A stretch of DNA of 64,000 bases from Arthrobacter sp. NicSoilB8 (GTDB lineage: Bacteria > Actinomycetota > Actinomycetes > Actinomycetales > Micrococcaceae). The translations under genes and the position numbers were made by a program. Of the stretch, positions 17,080 through 26,386 are shown piece after piece. Where the stretch lies: positions 2,356,001 through 2,420,000 of the forward strand of contig NZ_AP024655.1 in the NCBI RefSeq assembly GCF_019977355.1. The letters are read 5' to 3'. The number at the start of each line of letters is the position of its first letter. Position 1 is the first letter of the stretch. A model generated the notes under the pieces. That model did not search any database, was not told where the DNA came from, and saw only the letters and a list, made by a program, of their open reading frames with translations.

Positions 17080-18886
17080 AGAATTCAGCAACATGTTGCT
17101 GGTGGAAGTCGCCGGGCAGCCGCTTCCGCCAGACATTGCCGCGCGGCTGGTATCCGGCTACGTCGATGACAGCAGCAATGTTCCGGATCTTTTCCTGCTC
17201 CGCTTCAGCGACGAGTACTCCACCGTGCTGGACAAGGGCGGGATCAGCATCGGGGCGCCCGTCAAGCTGTTCGTTCAACAAAGCGGCCCCGGAGGCCCCG
17301 CGCCGCTACTGTCCGGCGAAGTCACTGCCCTCGAAACGGAAATGGACCACGACGGCCTGTACACAATCGTCCGGGGCCTGGACCATTCCCACCGCCTGTT
17401 CAGGGGACGCCGCGTTGAGGCCTACCTGCAGAGCACCGCGGCGGACATTGTCCGCAAGGTGGCCCGGCGCGCCGGAATCCAGGCCGGCACGATCGACGCC
17501 AAAGGACCGGTGCTGCAGCACGTCGCACAAGACGGCATCAGCGACTGGGACTTCCTGCACAGGCTGGCCGTCGAGGCCGGTGTGGTGCTTTCCGTGTCCG
17601 GCGGCGCGCTGCACTTCACCGCGTCGACGGATGCGGCAACAGCCCCGCCGGATGCCGGCGGGGCAAGGAACGAGCCGCTTGTGCTCCAACGGGGAGTGAA
17701 CCTCGTGTCGTTGCGGGGAACTGTCACCTCCGCTGATCAGGTCCCCGACGTCGAGGTCAGGGGCTGGGACGTCGCGGCGAAGCGGGCGATTGTCGCCGTC
17801 GCGCCGGCAAAGACCCGCAGCGCCAAGCTGCCGGAGGTGACTCCCGGTGCCCTTGCCAAGAAGTTCGACAGCCCCCGGTACGTGGCTCCGGCTACGGCCT
17901 TCGACCAGGCGGCACAGTGCGACGCCACCGCAGCGGCCATCGCTTCCCGCCTGAGCGGGGCGTTCGCTGAACTGGAAGGCGTCGCCCGCGGAAACCCCAA
18001 GCTGCGGGCCGGAGCTGCCGTCACCCTGAACGGGGCCGGGAAGCCCTTTGACGGAAGCTACACGCTGAGCTCCTCCCGGCACGACTTCAGCCCCGACACG
18101 GGATACCTCACCACGTTCGCCGTGAGCCACGAGTCCGAGCGTTCACTCTACGGAGTCGCCGCCGGGGCGGACAGCAGGGCTCCGGTTCCCGGCGTCGTCA
18201 ATGCCGTGGTGACCGCCGCGAAGGATCCGGAGAACCAGGGCAGGGTCAAAGTGAAGTTCCCGGTCCTGTCCGACACCTACGAGAGCTGGTGGGCGCGCAC
18301 CGTCCAGGCCGGAGCCGGCGCCTCGCGCGGCGCCGTCGTCCTCCCCGAAGTCGGTGACGAGGTCCTTGTGGCCTTCGGCCACGGGAGCTTCCAGCAGCCG
18401 TTCGTGCTCGGCGGCCTGTTCAACGGCAAGGACAAGCCGGACAAACCCTGGTCGGACCACGTCGGTTCCACCGACGGCGCGGTGCAGCGCCGCGCGTTTG
18501 TCTCCCGCACGGGGATGCTGGTGGAGTTCCTGGAATCGCCCGACGGCGAACAACTCACCGTGAGCACCAACGGCGGCAAGCAAAAAGTCTCGCTCGTGCA
18601 GAAACCGGACGCGAAGATCGAAATCCTGTCCGAGGGCCCCGTGAACATCACGGCCAGGAAGGACGTTTCGGTGACAACGTCTACGGGTGAGGTGGTCATC
18701 AAGGGCAAGAACGTGACCGTGGAAGCCGCCGCAGGCCTTGACCTGAAGGGCGCCACGGTGACGATCACGGGCAGCGGCTCGGCCGAAGTGAAGGCACCGA
18801 GCGTCAAGGTGGCTGGCGACGCAACGGCCGAGCTGTCCGGCGGCGCCACCACCACGGTCAAGGGCGGCCTGGTCCGCATCAACTGA
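17066..18886 (+). CDS. VgrG/Pvc8-like central spike protein
   Basis: The 606-residue protein combines a gp27-like hub (1-370, including TIVRGLDHSHRLFRGRRVE and DGISDWDFLHRLA), a gp5-type OB fold (VTAAKDPENQGRVKVKFPV) and a repetitive beta-helix tail rich in Val/Thr/Lys. It forms the trimeric spike that is tipped by PAAR. The GTG at 17066 was preferred because GGGAGG lies 7 bases upstream and the hub fold begins right after it. It follows the LysM gene with overlap and precedes gp25, the order found in eCIS loci. Confidence 0.93.
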   Translation: MAHGEEFSNMLLVEVAGQPLPPDIAARLVSGYVDDSSNVPDLFLLRFSDEYSTVLDKGGISIGAPVKLFVQQSGPGGPAPLLSGEVTALETEMDHDGLYTIVRGLDHSHRLFRGRRVEAYLQSTAADIVRKVARRAGIQAGTIDAKGPVLQHVAQDGISDWDFLHRLAVEAGVVLSVSGGALHFTASTDAATAPPDAGGARNEPLVLQRGVNLVSLRGTVTSADQVPDVEVRGWDVAAKRAIVAVAPAKTRSAKLPEVTPGALAKKFDSPRYVAPATAFDQAAQCDATAAAIASRLSGAFAELEGVARGNPKLRAGAAVTLNGAGKPFDGSYTLSSSRHDFSPDTGYLTTFAVSHESERSLYGVAAGADSRAPVPGVVNAVVTAAKDPENQGRVKVKFPVLSDTYESWWARTVQAGAGASRGAVVLPEVGDEVLVAFGHGSFQQPFVLGGLFNGKDKPDKPWSDHVGSTDGAVQRRAFVSRTGMLVEFLESPDGEQLTVSTNGGKQKVSLVQKPDAKIEILSEGPVNITARKDVSVTTSTGEVVIKGKNVTVEAAAGLDLKGATVTITGSGSAEVKAPSVKVAGDATAELSGGATTTVKGGLVRIN

Positions 18887-18931
18887 GCCCCAAAGCAGTG
18901 GACAGCCCGCTGGGGGATAGGAGGCAGCAAG

Positions 18932-19345
18932 GTGGGACAGGAATTCATCGGAGCCGGCTGGGCTTTCCCGCTGCGCACTGACCGGACCGGCAGCATCGCC
19001 CTCGTTCATGACCAGCGCGAGATTGAGGAGAGCATCCACCTCATCCTGGCGACCTCTCCGGGTGAGCGGCCGATGCGCCCGGAATTCGGCTGCGCGGTCC
19101 ATGACTATGTTTTCGCACCCGCAGACGCGGCAACAGCCGGCGACATCGCCTACGCGGTCCGGGTGGCGCTCGACCGCTGGGAACCCCGGATCGACGTCGA
19201 AAAGGTGCTGGTCCATTTTGACGGGGCCGGCGACGGAGTGCTGCTGATCGATGTGCAGTACACCGTCCGGGGAACAAACGACCCCCGGAACCTTGTCTTT
19301 CCCTTCTACGTCATTCCGCGCACCGGCGAGGAGGCCGCTTCCTAA
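18932..19345 (+). CDS. gp25-like baseplate wedge protein (Pvc9-like)
   Basis: This 137-residue protein carries the gp25/IraD-like signature: IEESIHLILATSPGERPMRPEFGC followed by a YVFAP-like stretch and IAYAVRVALDRWEPRIDV (given here in parts, residues about 30-90). gp25 proteins join baseplate wedges and nucleate the sheath. The GTG at 18932 has GGAGG upstream. The stop codon shares its last base with the next ATG (TAATG), so translation is coupled to the baseplate J gene. Confidence 0.93.
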   Translation: MGQEFIGAGWAFPLRTDRTGSIALVHDQREIEESIHLILATSPGERPMRPEFGCAVHDYVFAPADAATAGDIAYAVRVALDRWEPRIDVEKVLVHFDGAGDGVLLIDVQYTVRGTNDPRNLVFPFYVIPRTGEEAAS

Positions 19346-21294
19346 TGCTCCCATCACCCAACCTCGATGACCGCCGGTTCCAGGACCTTGTGGACGACGC
19401 CAAACGCATGGTCGCGCAGTATTGCCCGGAGTGGACCGACCACAATGTCTCCGATCCCGGCGTCACCCTGATCGAATCTTTCGCGTTTATGGTTGATCAG
19501 CTCTTCTACCGGCTCAACCGCGTACCCGACCGCCTGTACATCGCATTCCTGGAGCTCCTCGGCGTCACGCTGCACCCGCCGACCGCCGCCTCAGTTGAGC
19601 TGCTGATGTGGCTGTCAGCACCGCAGCCGGACACCGTCGTCATTCCGCAAGGAACAGAGGTGTCGACCCGGCGCACCGAATCGGACGAGGCAGTGGTCTT
19701 CTCTACGACGCGGGACCTGGCCGTGCCGCCCAGACGGCTAGCGCACGTTTTGACGCAGGGCCGCGGCGGAGTCCCGGTGCTCCATTCCGAGGCTTTGCAC
19801 GGGGACGGGGACTTCGCCTGCTTCGGCACGCCGCCGCTGCCGGGGGACTCGCTGCTGTTGGGGCTGAACGATCAGGCGCCCTCCTGCGCGGTGGCCCTGC
19901 GGTTCGCGTGCGAGGTCCGAGGCGTGGGCGTTAACCCCCGCAACCCGCCGCTGGTCTGGGAGGCCTGGGATGGAAACGGCTGGGCGTCCTGCGAGCTGGA
20001 CAGCGACGGGACCGGCGGCCTCAACCGGCCGGGCGACGTGATCATCCATGTGCCGCACACGCACACGGCCTCGCTGATGGGGGGAGTACGAGCGGGCTGG
20101 CTGCGATGCCGCGTGGTGGATCCGAAGGACGGCTACCCGCCCTACAGTGCGTCCCCCACCGTGCGTTCCGCGAGCGCTTTCACTATCGGCGGGTCTGTTC
20201 CCGGCGTCCATGCAGAGACGATTGCCGATGAGGTTATCGGGATGTCTGAAGGTGTCCCGGGACAGTCTTTTGAACTGGGGCGTCACCCCGTAGTTCCCGG
20301 CGGCGAGCCGTTCGTGGTGGAGATCGCCTCCGGCTCCGGCTGGGATACGTGGACCGAGGTGGACTCGTTCGCAGGATGCGGTCCTGAGGACCGGGTCGTT
20401 GCCATCGACCGTACGGCCGGCCTGGTCCATTTCCCGCCGGCGGTGCGGGAGCCCGACGGCTCACTGCGCCATTACGGTGCCGTCCCGCCTGCCGGCAGCC
20501 CAGTCAGGGTTCCGCAGTACCGCACGGGCGGGGGACCGGCGGGTAACGTTGCTGCCAGGGCGCTTTCAGTGCTGCGATCCAGCATTCCCTTTGTCAACAG
20601 CGTTGAGAACCGCCGTGCCGCCCACGGCGGGGTGGCTCCGGAAACCATCGAACAGGCCAAGCTCCGGGGGCCCCTTGCGCTGCGGACCCGCGACCGGGCC
20701 ATCACGGCCGAAGATTACGAACAACTGGCGAAGCGCGCCGCCCCGGATATTGCCAGGGTCCGGTGCATCCCGGCCAACGGTCCCGACGAAGCTGGCGGAG
20801 TCAGGGTGCTGGTGGTTCCGGCGGCCGTCCCGGACAAAGATCAGCGGTTGACCTTCGAGGATTTGGTGCCGGACGCACAGACGCTCTCTGTGGTCGCAGC
20901 GTATCTGGACGCACGCCGTCCGGTGGGTACCAGGGTCGTGGTGGAACCGCCGTACTACCGCGGGGTTACCGTCGTCGCCCAACTCACAACGCGGCCCAGG
21001 GTGTCGCGCGAGGCGCTGAAACGTAACGCGCTACGGGCGCTCTACGAGTATTTTGATCCAATCCGGGGCGGTCCGGACGGCGAAGGATGGCCGTTCGGCC
21101 GTCCTGTGCAGGCCGGCGAAGTGCATGCGGTGCTCCAGCGGCTCGCCGGAACCGAAATCGTGGACGAAGTGCTCGTGTTCGCTGCCGACCCCGTCACGGG
21201 CCGGCGCGGTGAGCCACAGCAACGCGTTGAACTGGAACGGAATGCGTTGGTGTTCTCCTTTGACCACCGTGTCCGGGTGACGGAAGGGGTCTGA
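19345..21294 (+). CDS. Baseplate J-like protein (Pvc11-like)
   Basis: The 649-residue protein starts with LDDRRFQDLVDDAKRM and shows the baseplate-J features DPGVTLIESFAFMVDQL near residue 40 and TAEDYEQLAKRAAPDIARV near 455. J proteins form the wedge arms around the hub and change shape when the particle fires. PVC loci have two such genes (pvc11 and pvc12); only one full-length copy is seen here. It starts within the gp25 stop codon and its stop is one base before the tail protein I start. Confidence 0.93.
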   Translation: MLPSPNLDDRRFQDLVDDAKRMVAQYCPEWTDHNVSDPGVTLIESFAFMVDQLFYRLNRVPDRLYIAFLELLGVTLHPPTAASVELLMWLSAPQPDTVVIPQGTEVSTRRTESDEAVVFSTTRDLAVPPRRLAHVLTQGRGGVPVLHSEALHGDGDFACFGTPPLPGDSLLLGLNDQAPSCAVALRFACEVRGVGVNPRNPPLVWEAWDGNGWASCELDSDGTGGLNRPGDVIIHVPHTHTASLMGGVRAGWLRCRVVDPKDGYPPYSASPTVRSASAFTIGGSVPGVHAETIADEVIGMSEGVPGQSFELGRHPVVPGGEPFVVEIASGSGWDTWTEVDSFAGCGPEDRVVAIDRTAGLVHFPPAVREPDGSLRHYGAVPPAGSPVRVPQYRTGGGPAGNVAARALSVLRSSIPFVNSVENRRAAHGGVAPETIEQAKLRGPLALRTRDRAITAEDYEQLAKRAAPDIARVRCIPANGPDEAGGVRVLVVPAAVPDKDQRLTFEDLVPDAQTLSVVAAYLDARRPVGTRVVVEPPYYRGVTVVAQLTTRPRVSREALKRNALRALYEYFDPIRGGPDGEGWPFGRPVQAGEVHAVLQRLAGTEIVDEVLVFAADPVTGRRGEPQQRVELERNALVFSFDHRVRVTEGV

Positions 21295-21295
21295 G

Positions 21296-21865
21296 ATGCG
21301 GGGCATGGTGGAGGGGCTGCCCAGCGCGGTGCCGCTGGCCGCCGGCCTGCCGGCCGTGCTGCAGGAAGACGCCTTCCTGCAGCGGTTCCTGCTCGCCTTC
21401 GACGACGCCCTAGCGCCGGTATTTACCACTCTGGACGGCCTCGACTCCTACCTCAATCCCAGCCTGGCTCCCGAAGACTTCCTGAATTGGCTGGCCGATT
21501 GGGTGGGGGTACGCCTGGACGAGTCATGGTCCACGGCACGGCGCCGCGACGTGGTGGCGCACGCGGCAGCAATCCACCGGCGACGGGGCACCGTTGCAGG
21601 GGTCGCCGACGCAGTCAGGCTCGCCGTCGGAGGTGTGGTGGGCGTCGAAGTTGAAGATAACGGCGGCACCACCTGGTCCTCGACGCCGGGCGCGGCATTG
21701 CCGGGCCGGTCCGCTGCGATGCTGCACATACGGGTTTACGCTGCTGCCCGGGAGGACGTGAACATCCGGCGCCTTGAGGGCATTGTCAATGCCGTGAAGC
21801 CCGCGCATGTTCCCCATACCTTGGAGATCGTGCCCGTGGTTGCCCCCGACGCACACGATTCCTGA
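21296..21865 (+). CDS. Phage tail protein I-like baseplate component
   Basis: The 189-residue protein has the P2 gpI-type core: FLLAFDDALAPVFTTLDGL, then LNWLADWVGVRLDESWS and a helical RRDVVAHAAAIHRRRGTVAGV block. Such proteins sit at the rim of the baseplate and often connect tail fibres. No tail-fibre gene (pvc13 equivalent) follows, so the particle may rely on another anchor for target contact. The ATG at 21296 follows the J gene stop by one base. Confidence 0.88.
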   Translation: MRGMVEGLPSAVPLAAGLPAVLQEDAFLQRFLLAFDDALAPVFTTLDGLDSYLNPSLAPEDFLNWLADWVGVRLDESWSTARRRDVVAHAAAIHRRRGTVAGVADAVRLAVGGVVGVEVEDNGGTTWSSTPGAALPGRSAAMLHIRVYAAAREDVNIRRLEGIVNAVKPAHVPHTLEIVPVVAPDAHDS

Positions 21866-21875
21866 GGAGCCCACG

Positions 21876-23090
21876 GTGCTGATCTGTGGAGACTGCAGCG
21901 CCCGCAACAACGACGGCGAGCGATTCTGCAGCAATTGTGGAGCCTACCTTGTCTGGCAGCGGACGCCCCCCGAGGCAGAAGAAGAACGCCCGGTCCGGAC
22001 AGGCCCGAGCACCAGCTCAGGTCCAGACGTGACGACGGCGCAGCTTCCGATAGTTCCCGGGCCGTCGGATGCCCGGCACGCCGGATCATCGGGTGCTGGA
22101 TCACCGGGTGCTGGAACACCGGTCACTGCGACCCGCGACCTGCAGGACCTCCCGTCCGACGGAGCGACGTCGGGGGCGCACGCGGCGGGCAACGCCCGTG
22201 TGACTGCTCCCGGGAGCATCGGAGTCACGGCGACGCGGGACGCCGCGACCCGCGGCGCCGGACCGGAAGAGCGCCAACCCGGGAGGGAGGGAGACCGCGT
22301 TCAACACAGGACCATGCCGCACGCACCGCAGGACGAACCGCCGCAGTTTCCGGGCGGACTCATCTGTCGCCGGTGCGGGGCGGGGAACAAGCCGGAAGTG
22401 AACTTCTGTCGACAATGCGGGGCGAGCCTGAAGGAAGCAGCTCCTGCACCGCCCGTTCCGCCATGGTGGCGGCAGATCCTGAGCCGCACGAAGCATCCTG
22501 CGCTGCCGGCAGGAACCCGGCCCAGATGGCGGAAGCAGAGGCACTTTCCCGCGGGGACCGTGTCGTTCCTCACGGTATTGGGACTATTTTGTGGCGTCGC
22601 CTACGTTGGCCGGGACGTGATCGCCGCGTCCGTGACGCGCGTCGTGGACGAAATCTGGGAGAAACCGATTTCTGTCCAGAACCCACAGGCGTCGAGCGCC
22701 GAGCGCGGACGCGGTGCGGAACGGGCATTCGACGGGTCTGTTCGCTCATGGGCGTCCGAGGGCCCCGCCAACGGCGGTGTTGACTACCTTGAGGCCGGTT
22801 TCGGCGTCCCGTTCCGCTTGACGTACGTGGTCATCACTTCCGTTGCGTCCGGGTCGGATCAAGACCCCGCCAAGGAACGGAGGCCGGTCAAGGTCGAGAT
22901 CGTCGCCATCCGGAGCGACGGAGCCCAAGCCTCCCTCACTGTGGAACTGAGCGACAGCGTGTCCGGTCCCCAGAGTTTCTACTTTGGAGCGGACCAGACT
23001 TCCGCCGTGAAGCTTAGGATCCTGGAATCGGCCGGTCCGGAGGGGGGACACGTGTCCGTCGCGGACGTCCAGTTCGCTGGCCGGCGGTGA
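21876..23090 (+). CDS. Zinc-ribbon membrane protein with extracellular beta-sandwich domain, CisA-like
   Basis: The 404-residue protein has two zinc ribbons (C4/C7/C18/C21 and CRRCG...CRQCG near 165-184) separated by a disordered linker, a single hydrophobic helix at about 228-250, and a C-terminal F5/8- or NADase-glycan-type beta-sandwich (AERGRGAERAFDGSVRSWAS, VDYLEAGFG, ISVADVQF-like strands). The predicted layout is cytoplasmic ribbons and outside sandwich. In Streptomyces a membrane protein, CisA, with a comparable layout recruits CIS particles to the membrane; this is the best local candidate. The GTG at 21876 has GAGGAG upstream and closes the particle operon. Confidence 0.72.
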   Translation: MLICGDCSARNNDGERFCSNCGAYLVWQRTPPEAEEERPVRTGPSTSSGPDVTTAQLPIVPGPSDARHAGSSGAGSPGAGTPVTATRDLQDLPSDGATSGAHAAGNARVTAPGSIGVTATRDAATRGAGPEERQPGREGDRVQHRTMPHAPQDEPPQFPGGLICRRCGAGNKPEVNFCRQCGASLKEAAPAPPVPPWWRQILSRTKHPALPAGTRPRWRKQRHFPAGTVSFLTVLGLFCGVAYVGRDVIAASVTRVVDEIWEKPISVQNPQASSAERGRGAERAFDGSVRSWASEGPANGGVDYLEAGFGVPFRLTYVVITSVASGSDQDPAKERRPVKVEIVAIRSDGAQASLTVELSDSVSGPQSFYFGADQTSAVKLRILESAGPEGGHVSVADVQFAGRR

Positions 23091-26064
23091 CCTCCGTGCC
23101 CGAAAGTGCAGATGCCGCTGGCACACCCAGGGAATTCAGAATGAGGTCGTATCTCCTCTGCGCGCGTTCCGCTGCGGCGGGATCCCCGAGCCGCCGGAAG
23201 GTCTCGACCAAGGTTCGCCATGATTCGTCCCGCCAAGGATCAATTTCAACACTCCTGGTGGCTGCCGCGGCGGCATCGTCTGGATTGCCCAGATGGAGCT
23301 CCAGACCCGCCAGCGACGCCGCAGCTTCGGCGGCACGCAGGCGGTACCGTTCGCGGGTGGCGCTCACCCACTCCGCGGGGCCATCTTCCGGAAGCACCTC
23401 GCCGGTGTACAGCTGGACGGCGCGGCGGAGCTCTTCGGCGGCGGTGGCGTTGTCTCCCGCTGACCGTGCCAGTGATGCATCATGGATTGTCCGGTCGAAA
23501 TCCGCGAGGTCGAACACTGATCCCTTGCCGAGTACCAGGGCATAGGCCTCGCCCTGCCGAACGAGGAGCTGCTGGCCGTCGGCTTGTCCCTCAGGCTGGA
23601 GAGCTCCCCGCAAACTGGACACACTCACCTGCAACGCATGAAGCGCCGAGGCTGTGTCCAGGTCTGGCCACAGGATCCCCGCAAGCCGTTCGCGGTGAAT
23701 CGGGCGGCCGGCATTCAGTGAAAGAATCCGCAGCACGGTCCGTGCCTGGGGCCGCACTCTGGACAGGTTCACGCCAGCTCCGTCACTGAGGAGCGCAAAT
23801 CCGCCGAAACAGCCTATCTGTAGGGCTGGCAGGGCCGAGCAGTCGGCTACCTCAACTACCGGAGCGCCGACGTACCGGTCCGCGCGGCGGGCCGCCGGCT
23901 CAGGACGGGGCAGGGCGCACCGGGCCGCGAGCGCCGGCGGTGCCGGCAACATCCACGTCCAGGGGCGGCATACCAATCCGGCCGACATGCCGGTCTCGCG
24001 TGCCACATTCATCAGTTCGCCATAGTGCTCCGGCCACTGCACCGCCACGGCCGCGTAGGCGACCGCCAGGGCGCCGGGAACACCCGCCGCCCGCGCGAAC
24101 GCCTCCGCGGAACGCGACTCCTCCGTGGCAGCCGGCAGGTCCATCGTGGCACTGACGAGGGCCTGCGCCGACTGCGCCCAGGCTTCCAGTGCCCCGGCAT
24201 CGAGACGCCGGAATCGTCCGGCCAGCGCATCGAACGCCGGGATATCCGGGTGTCCCGCGCGCCACTGCATCAGGGCTGCGGAAGCGGCCACTAACGCCGC
24301 ACCCCAGTCATCGCCCCGCCGCTCGCAGCTGTCAATGATCGTCCGGACGGCGTCCTGGGAACTGGAAGATCCCGCCAGGCCGGCCTGGACACCCTGCGCC
24401 ACGCGGGCCAGCCACGTGAAACCGCGGCGTTCTGCCTGCCGTTGGACGGCGTCCAGTTCGGCGGCAGGTCCGCCAGGGCCCGAATCAGCCGATTCCGGCC
24501 CAAATACTGCCAGCGCAAGCTGTGCGGCGAGCGCGGCGCCCGGGTCGTCGTCGAGCAGTCCGGCACACCGCCGCAGCGGCGGGAGGGAGGAGCATTGATC
24601 TCCGGCCAGAAGGTAGGCCAGCCCCTTGGCCAGAAATTCCTGAGGCCGGCGGGGATCGCCCATGGATCGGGCCACGCCGCCAGGATTGCCCCGGGTCGCG
24701 TCCCGCAAGCCGTGTGCCGGGCCGGGGCCGTTGGCGGGCGCGCCGCCGGCCCACAAGGCGGCCGTCAGCTGAAGGTTCCGGGCCAGTGCAAGCCACTCGG
24801 GATCGCTGGTTAGGGCGGGGACCTGCGCGGCGGTTCTGTAGGCGGCTGCCACACAGCCGTCGTCGACGAGCTGCCGTGACGAGGCCAACGCAAACGCGGC
24901 ATCATCATGCACGGCCGGCCGTGGAAGAAGGGCGGCCCATGCGCACGCACCAGGCTGGATGGCTGCGTTCCGCGCCCTGTGCAGAAGGCCGCGCACCTTC
25001 TCCCACTCCTGGCCTTCTGCCAGGACCTGCAGTGCCGGGCCGAAGGCTCCCTCCTGTTCCAGGATCATCGCCGTGCGCTCACGTGTGCCGTGCGGCAGGC
25101 CGCGCTCCGCCTCGATTAGCGCCGCAACGAAATATTGCCGAAGCACCTCAGGTGCCCGCACCGTTGCCCCGCCATCCTCGCTCGAAACGACACCGATCTG
25201 TTCAAGGCGCTCCAGCAGTTGACGGCTGTCACGGCGCTCAAGGAGCGCATCGCAGCGGGACGGAGTGAGCACGTCGAACAGGCAGTTGTGGCGAAGCAGC
25301 AGTTCCATGTCCTCTGACACACCGGCGAGGAAATGGTGTGTCAGGTAGCTCGTGACGTACTGCGGCGCCGGGCCGAGCGACTCGGCCGCGCGCCTGCGTT
25401 CCACCTCGGAACGGTTCTTCGTTGCCAGATGAAAGAGGTGCAGCGCCGCGGCCCAGCCATCTGTCCTCAGCGCCAGGTTCAGCGTCCCCGCCGGGCTCAG
25501 GGGCTGTTTGTACATATGTCGGAAAAGCTGGTCCACTTCAGTGGCGCGAAAGCGCAGGTCATCACCGGAAACTGTCACAGCGGCGGGGAGCTCGGATCTG
25601 GCAAGATTGAACGGTGGCGGGCGGCGGCTGCCCACGAGGAAGTGAACCTGCGGTGAGTTCAGGGCGAGCAGCCGCTCAAGTTCCGACTCCGCGCAGGTAT
25701 GGGCAAGCGCATGCAGGTCATCCACGACGAAGACGAGCGGCTTATCAAGCCGGCCGGCCATGAGTTCCATTTCGGCGAATGACCGGGGCGACGCCTCGTC
25801 TGCAGCCAGGGCGAGGGCGGCGGCGAATCGGGTGAGCATCCGGCCCGGTTGCGCGTCACGCGGGCTCGACCGGAACCACGCCACCGTGGAGGACCGGTGC
25901 GCCGCCCATTGCGCCAGGAGAGTCGTTTTACCCGTTCCGGGCGGTGCGATCACGAGTCCTAGCCTCGCGCTTGGGGTGCCCTCAACGCACGGGATCAGGC
26001 GGGGGCGCAGAAGACCTTGGACTTCCGGGCCCTTCAGGAAATATCCATGCTGTGTGGGTGCCAT
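23014..26064 (-). CDS. STAND ATPase-SARP fusion transcriptional regulator
   Basis: The 1016-residue protein has an N-terminal STAND/MalT-like ATPase (Walker A APPGTGKTT at 40-48, Walker B VFVVDDLH near 115), a long helical TPR-like middle, and a C-terminal SARP part (about 800-1016) with a winged helix (RTVLRILSLNAGRPIHRERLA) and BTAD repeats. SARP regulators bind direct repeats near promoters and activate clusters. The ATG at 26062-26064 was chosen for its upstream AGGA. Its 3' end overlaps the zinc-ribbon gene by 77 bases in a convergent arrangement. Control of the neighbouring eCIS cluster is inferred from position. Confidence 0.82.
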   Translation of the reverse strand: MAPTQHGYFLKGPEVQGLLRPRLIPCVEGTPSARLGLVIAPPGTGKTTLLAQWAAHRSSTVAWFRSSPRDAQPGRMLTRFAAALALAADEASPRSFAEMELMAGRLDKPLVFVVDDLHALAHTCAESELERLLALNSPQVHFLVGSRRPPPFNLARSELPAAVTVSGDDLRFRATEVDQLFRHMYKQPLSPAGTLNLALRTDGWAAALHLFHLATKNRSEVERRRAAESLGPAPQYVTSYLTHHFLAGVSEDMELLLRHNCLFDVLTPSRCDALLERRDSRQLLERLEQIGVVSSEDGGATVRAPEVLRQYFVAALIEAERGLPHGTRERTAMILEQEGAFGPALQVLAEGQEWEKVRGLLHRARNAAIQPGACAWAALLPRPAVHDDAAFALASSRQLVDDGCVAAAYRTAAQVPALTSDPEWLALARNLQLTAALWAGGAPANGPGPAHGLRDATRGNPGGVARSMGDPRRPQEFLAKGLAYLLAGDQCSSLPPLRRCAGLLDDDPGAALAAQLALAVFGPESADSGPGGPAAELDAVQRQAERRGFTWLARVAQGVQAGLAGSSSSQDAVRTIIDSCERRGDDWGAALVAASAALMQWRAGHPDIPAFDALAGRFRRLDAGALEAWAQSAQALVSATMDLPAATEESRSAEAFARAAGVPGALAVAYAAVAVQWPEHYGELMNVARETGMSAGLVCRPWTWMLPAPPALAARCALPRPEPAARRADRYVGAPVVEVADCSALPALQIGCFGGFALLSDGAGVNLSRVRPQARTVLRILSLNAGRPIHRERLAGILWPDLDTASALHALQVSVSSLRGALQPEGQADGQQLLVRQGEAYALVLGKGSVFDLADFDRTIHDASLARSAGDNATAAEELRRAVQLYTGEVLPEDGPAEWVSATRERYRLRAAEAAASLAGLELHLGNPDDAAAAATRSVEIDPWRDESWRTLVETFRRLGDPAAAERAQRRYDLILNSLGVPAASALSGTEVTAGQRTGRPRRTRVPPPDRPIPGS

Positions 26065-26386
26065 ACCGTCCTGCTTCCCCCGGAAGGATTGCGTCCCAGC
26101 GTGGCTTATAGTGTAGGACTCATCCGTCCAGTGAATCGAGCACCCGCCGGCTTTCCCCGACAATTCGACTCTCGATCCGGGCCGCTGACGAGTCCCGGGG
26201 TCGACGTGAGCGGGAGCATCCGCCGGCACTTCCTGTTAGCGCCCTGGGCGCCGCGAACATGGATTGGCGCGTGCCGGACCGCTGCTTGTGTACAGACAGT
26301 TCTGTCTGGTAGCTTCGTTCACAGTGTGGACGCTTGCACCCACTGACGCATGTATCCGGCGAACCAATTCTGAGAGCGAGGCCCAC
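26065..26386. promoter_or_regulatory. Divergent intergenic region, SARP regulator versus SDR operon
   Basis: About 320 bases without a gene. The plus side contains the SDR promoter and a palindromic operator (separate entry). The minus side must carry the promoter of the SARP regulator, but I could not place convincing boxes for it. Confidence 0.45.
26286..26315 (+). promoter_or_regulatory. Candidate promoter with TetR-type palindromic operator
   Basis: CAGACAG (26293-26299) and CTGTCTG (26302-26308) form a perfect 7-base inverted repeat around TT. It lies wholly within the 18-base spacer between a possible -35 TTGTGT (26286-26291) and -10 TAGCTT (26310-26315). This is where TetR-family repressors typically bind. 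The boxes are weak matches; the palindrome itself is clear. It lies about 75 bases before the SDR start. Confidence 0.6.

Noticed and set aside
349..23090. Prophage or type VI secretion system
   Set aside because: There are no capsid, portal, terminase or integrase genes, and no TssJLM membrane complex or ClpV. DUF4255, DUF4157 and the AAA+ ATPase point to an eCIS.
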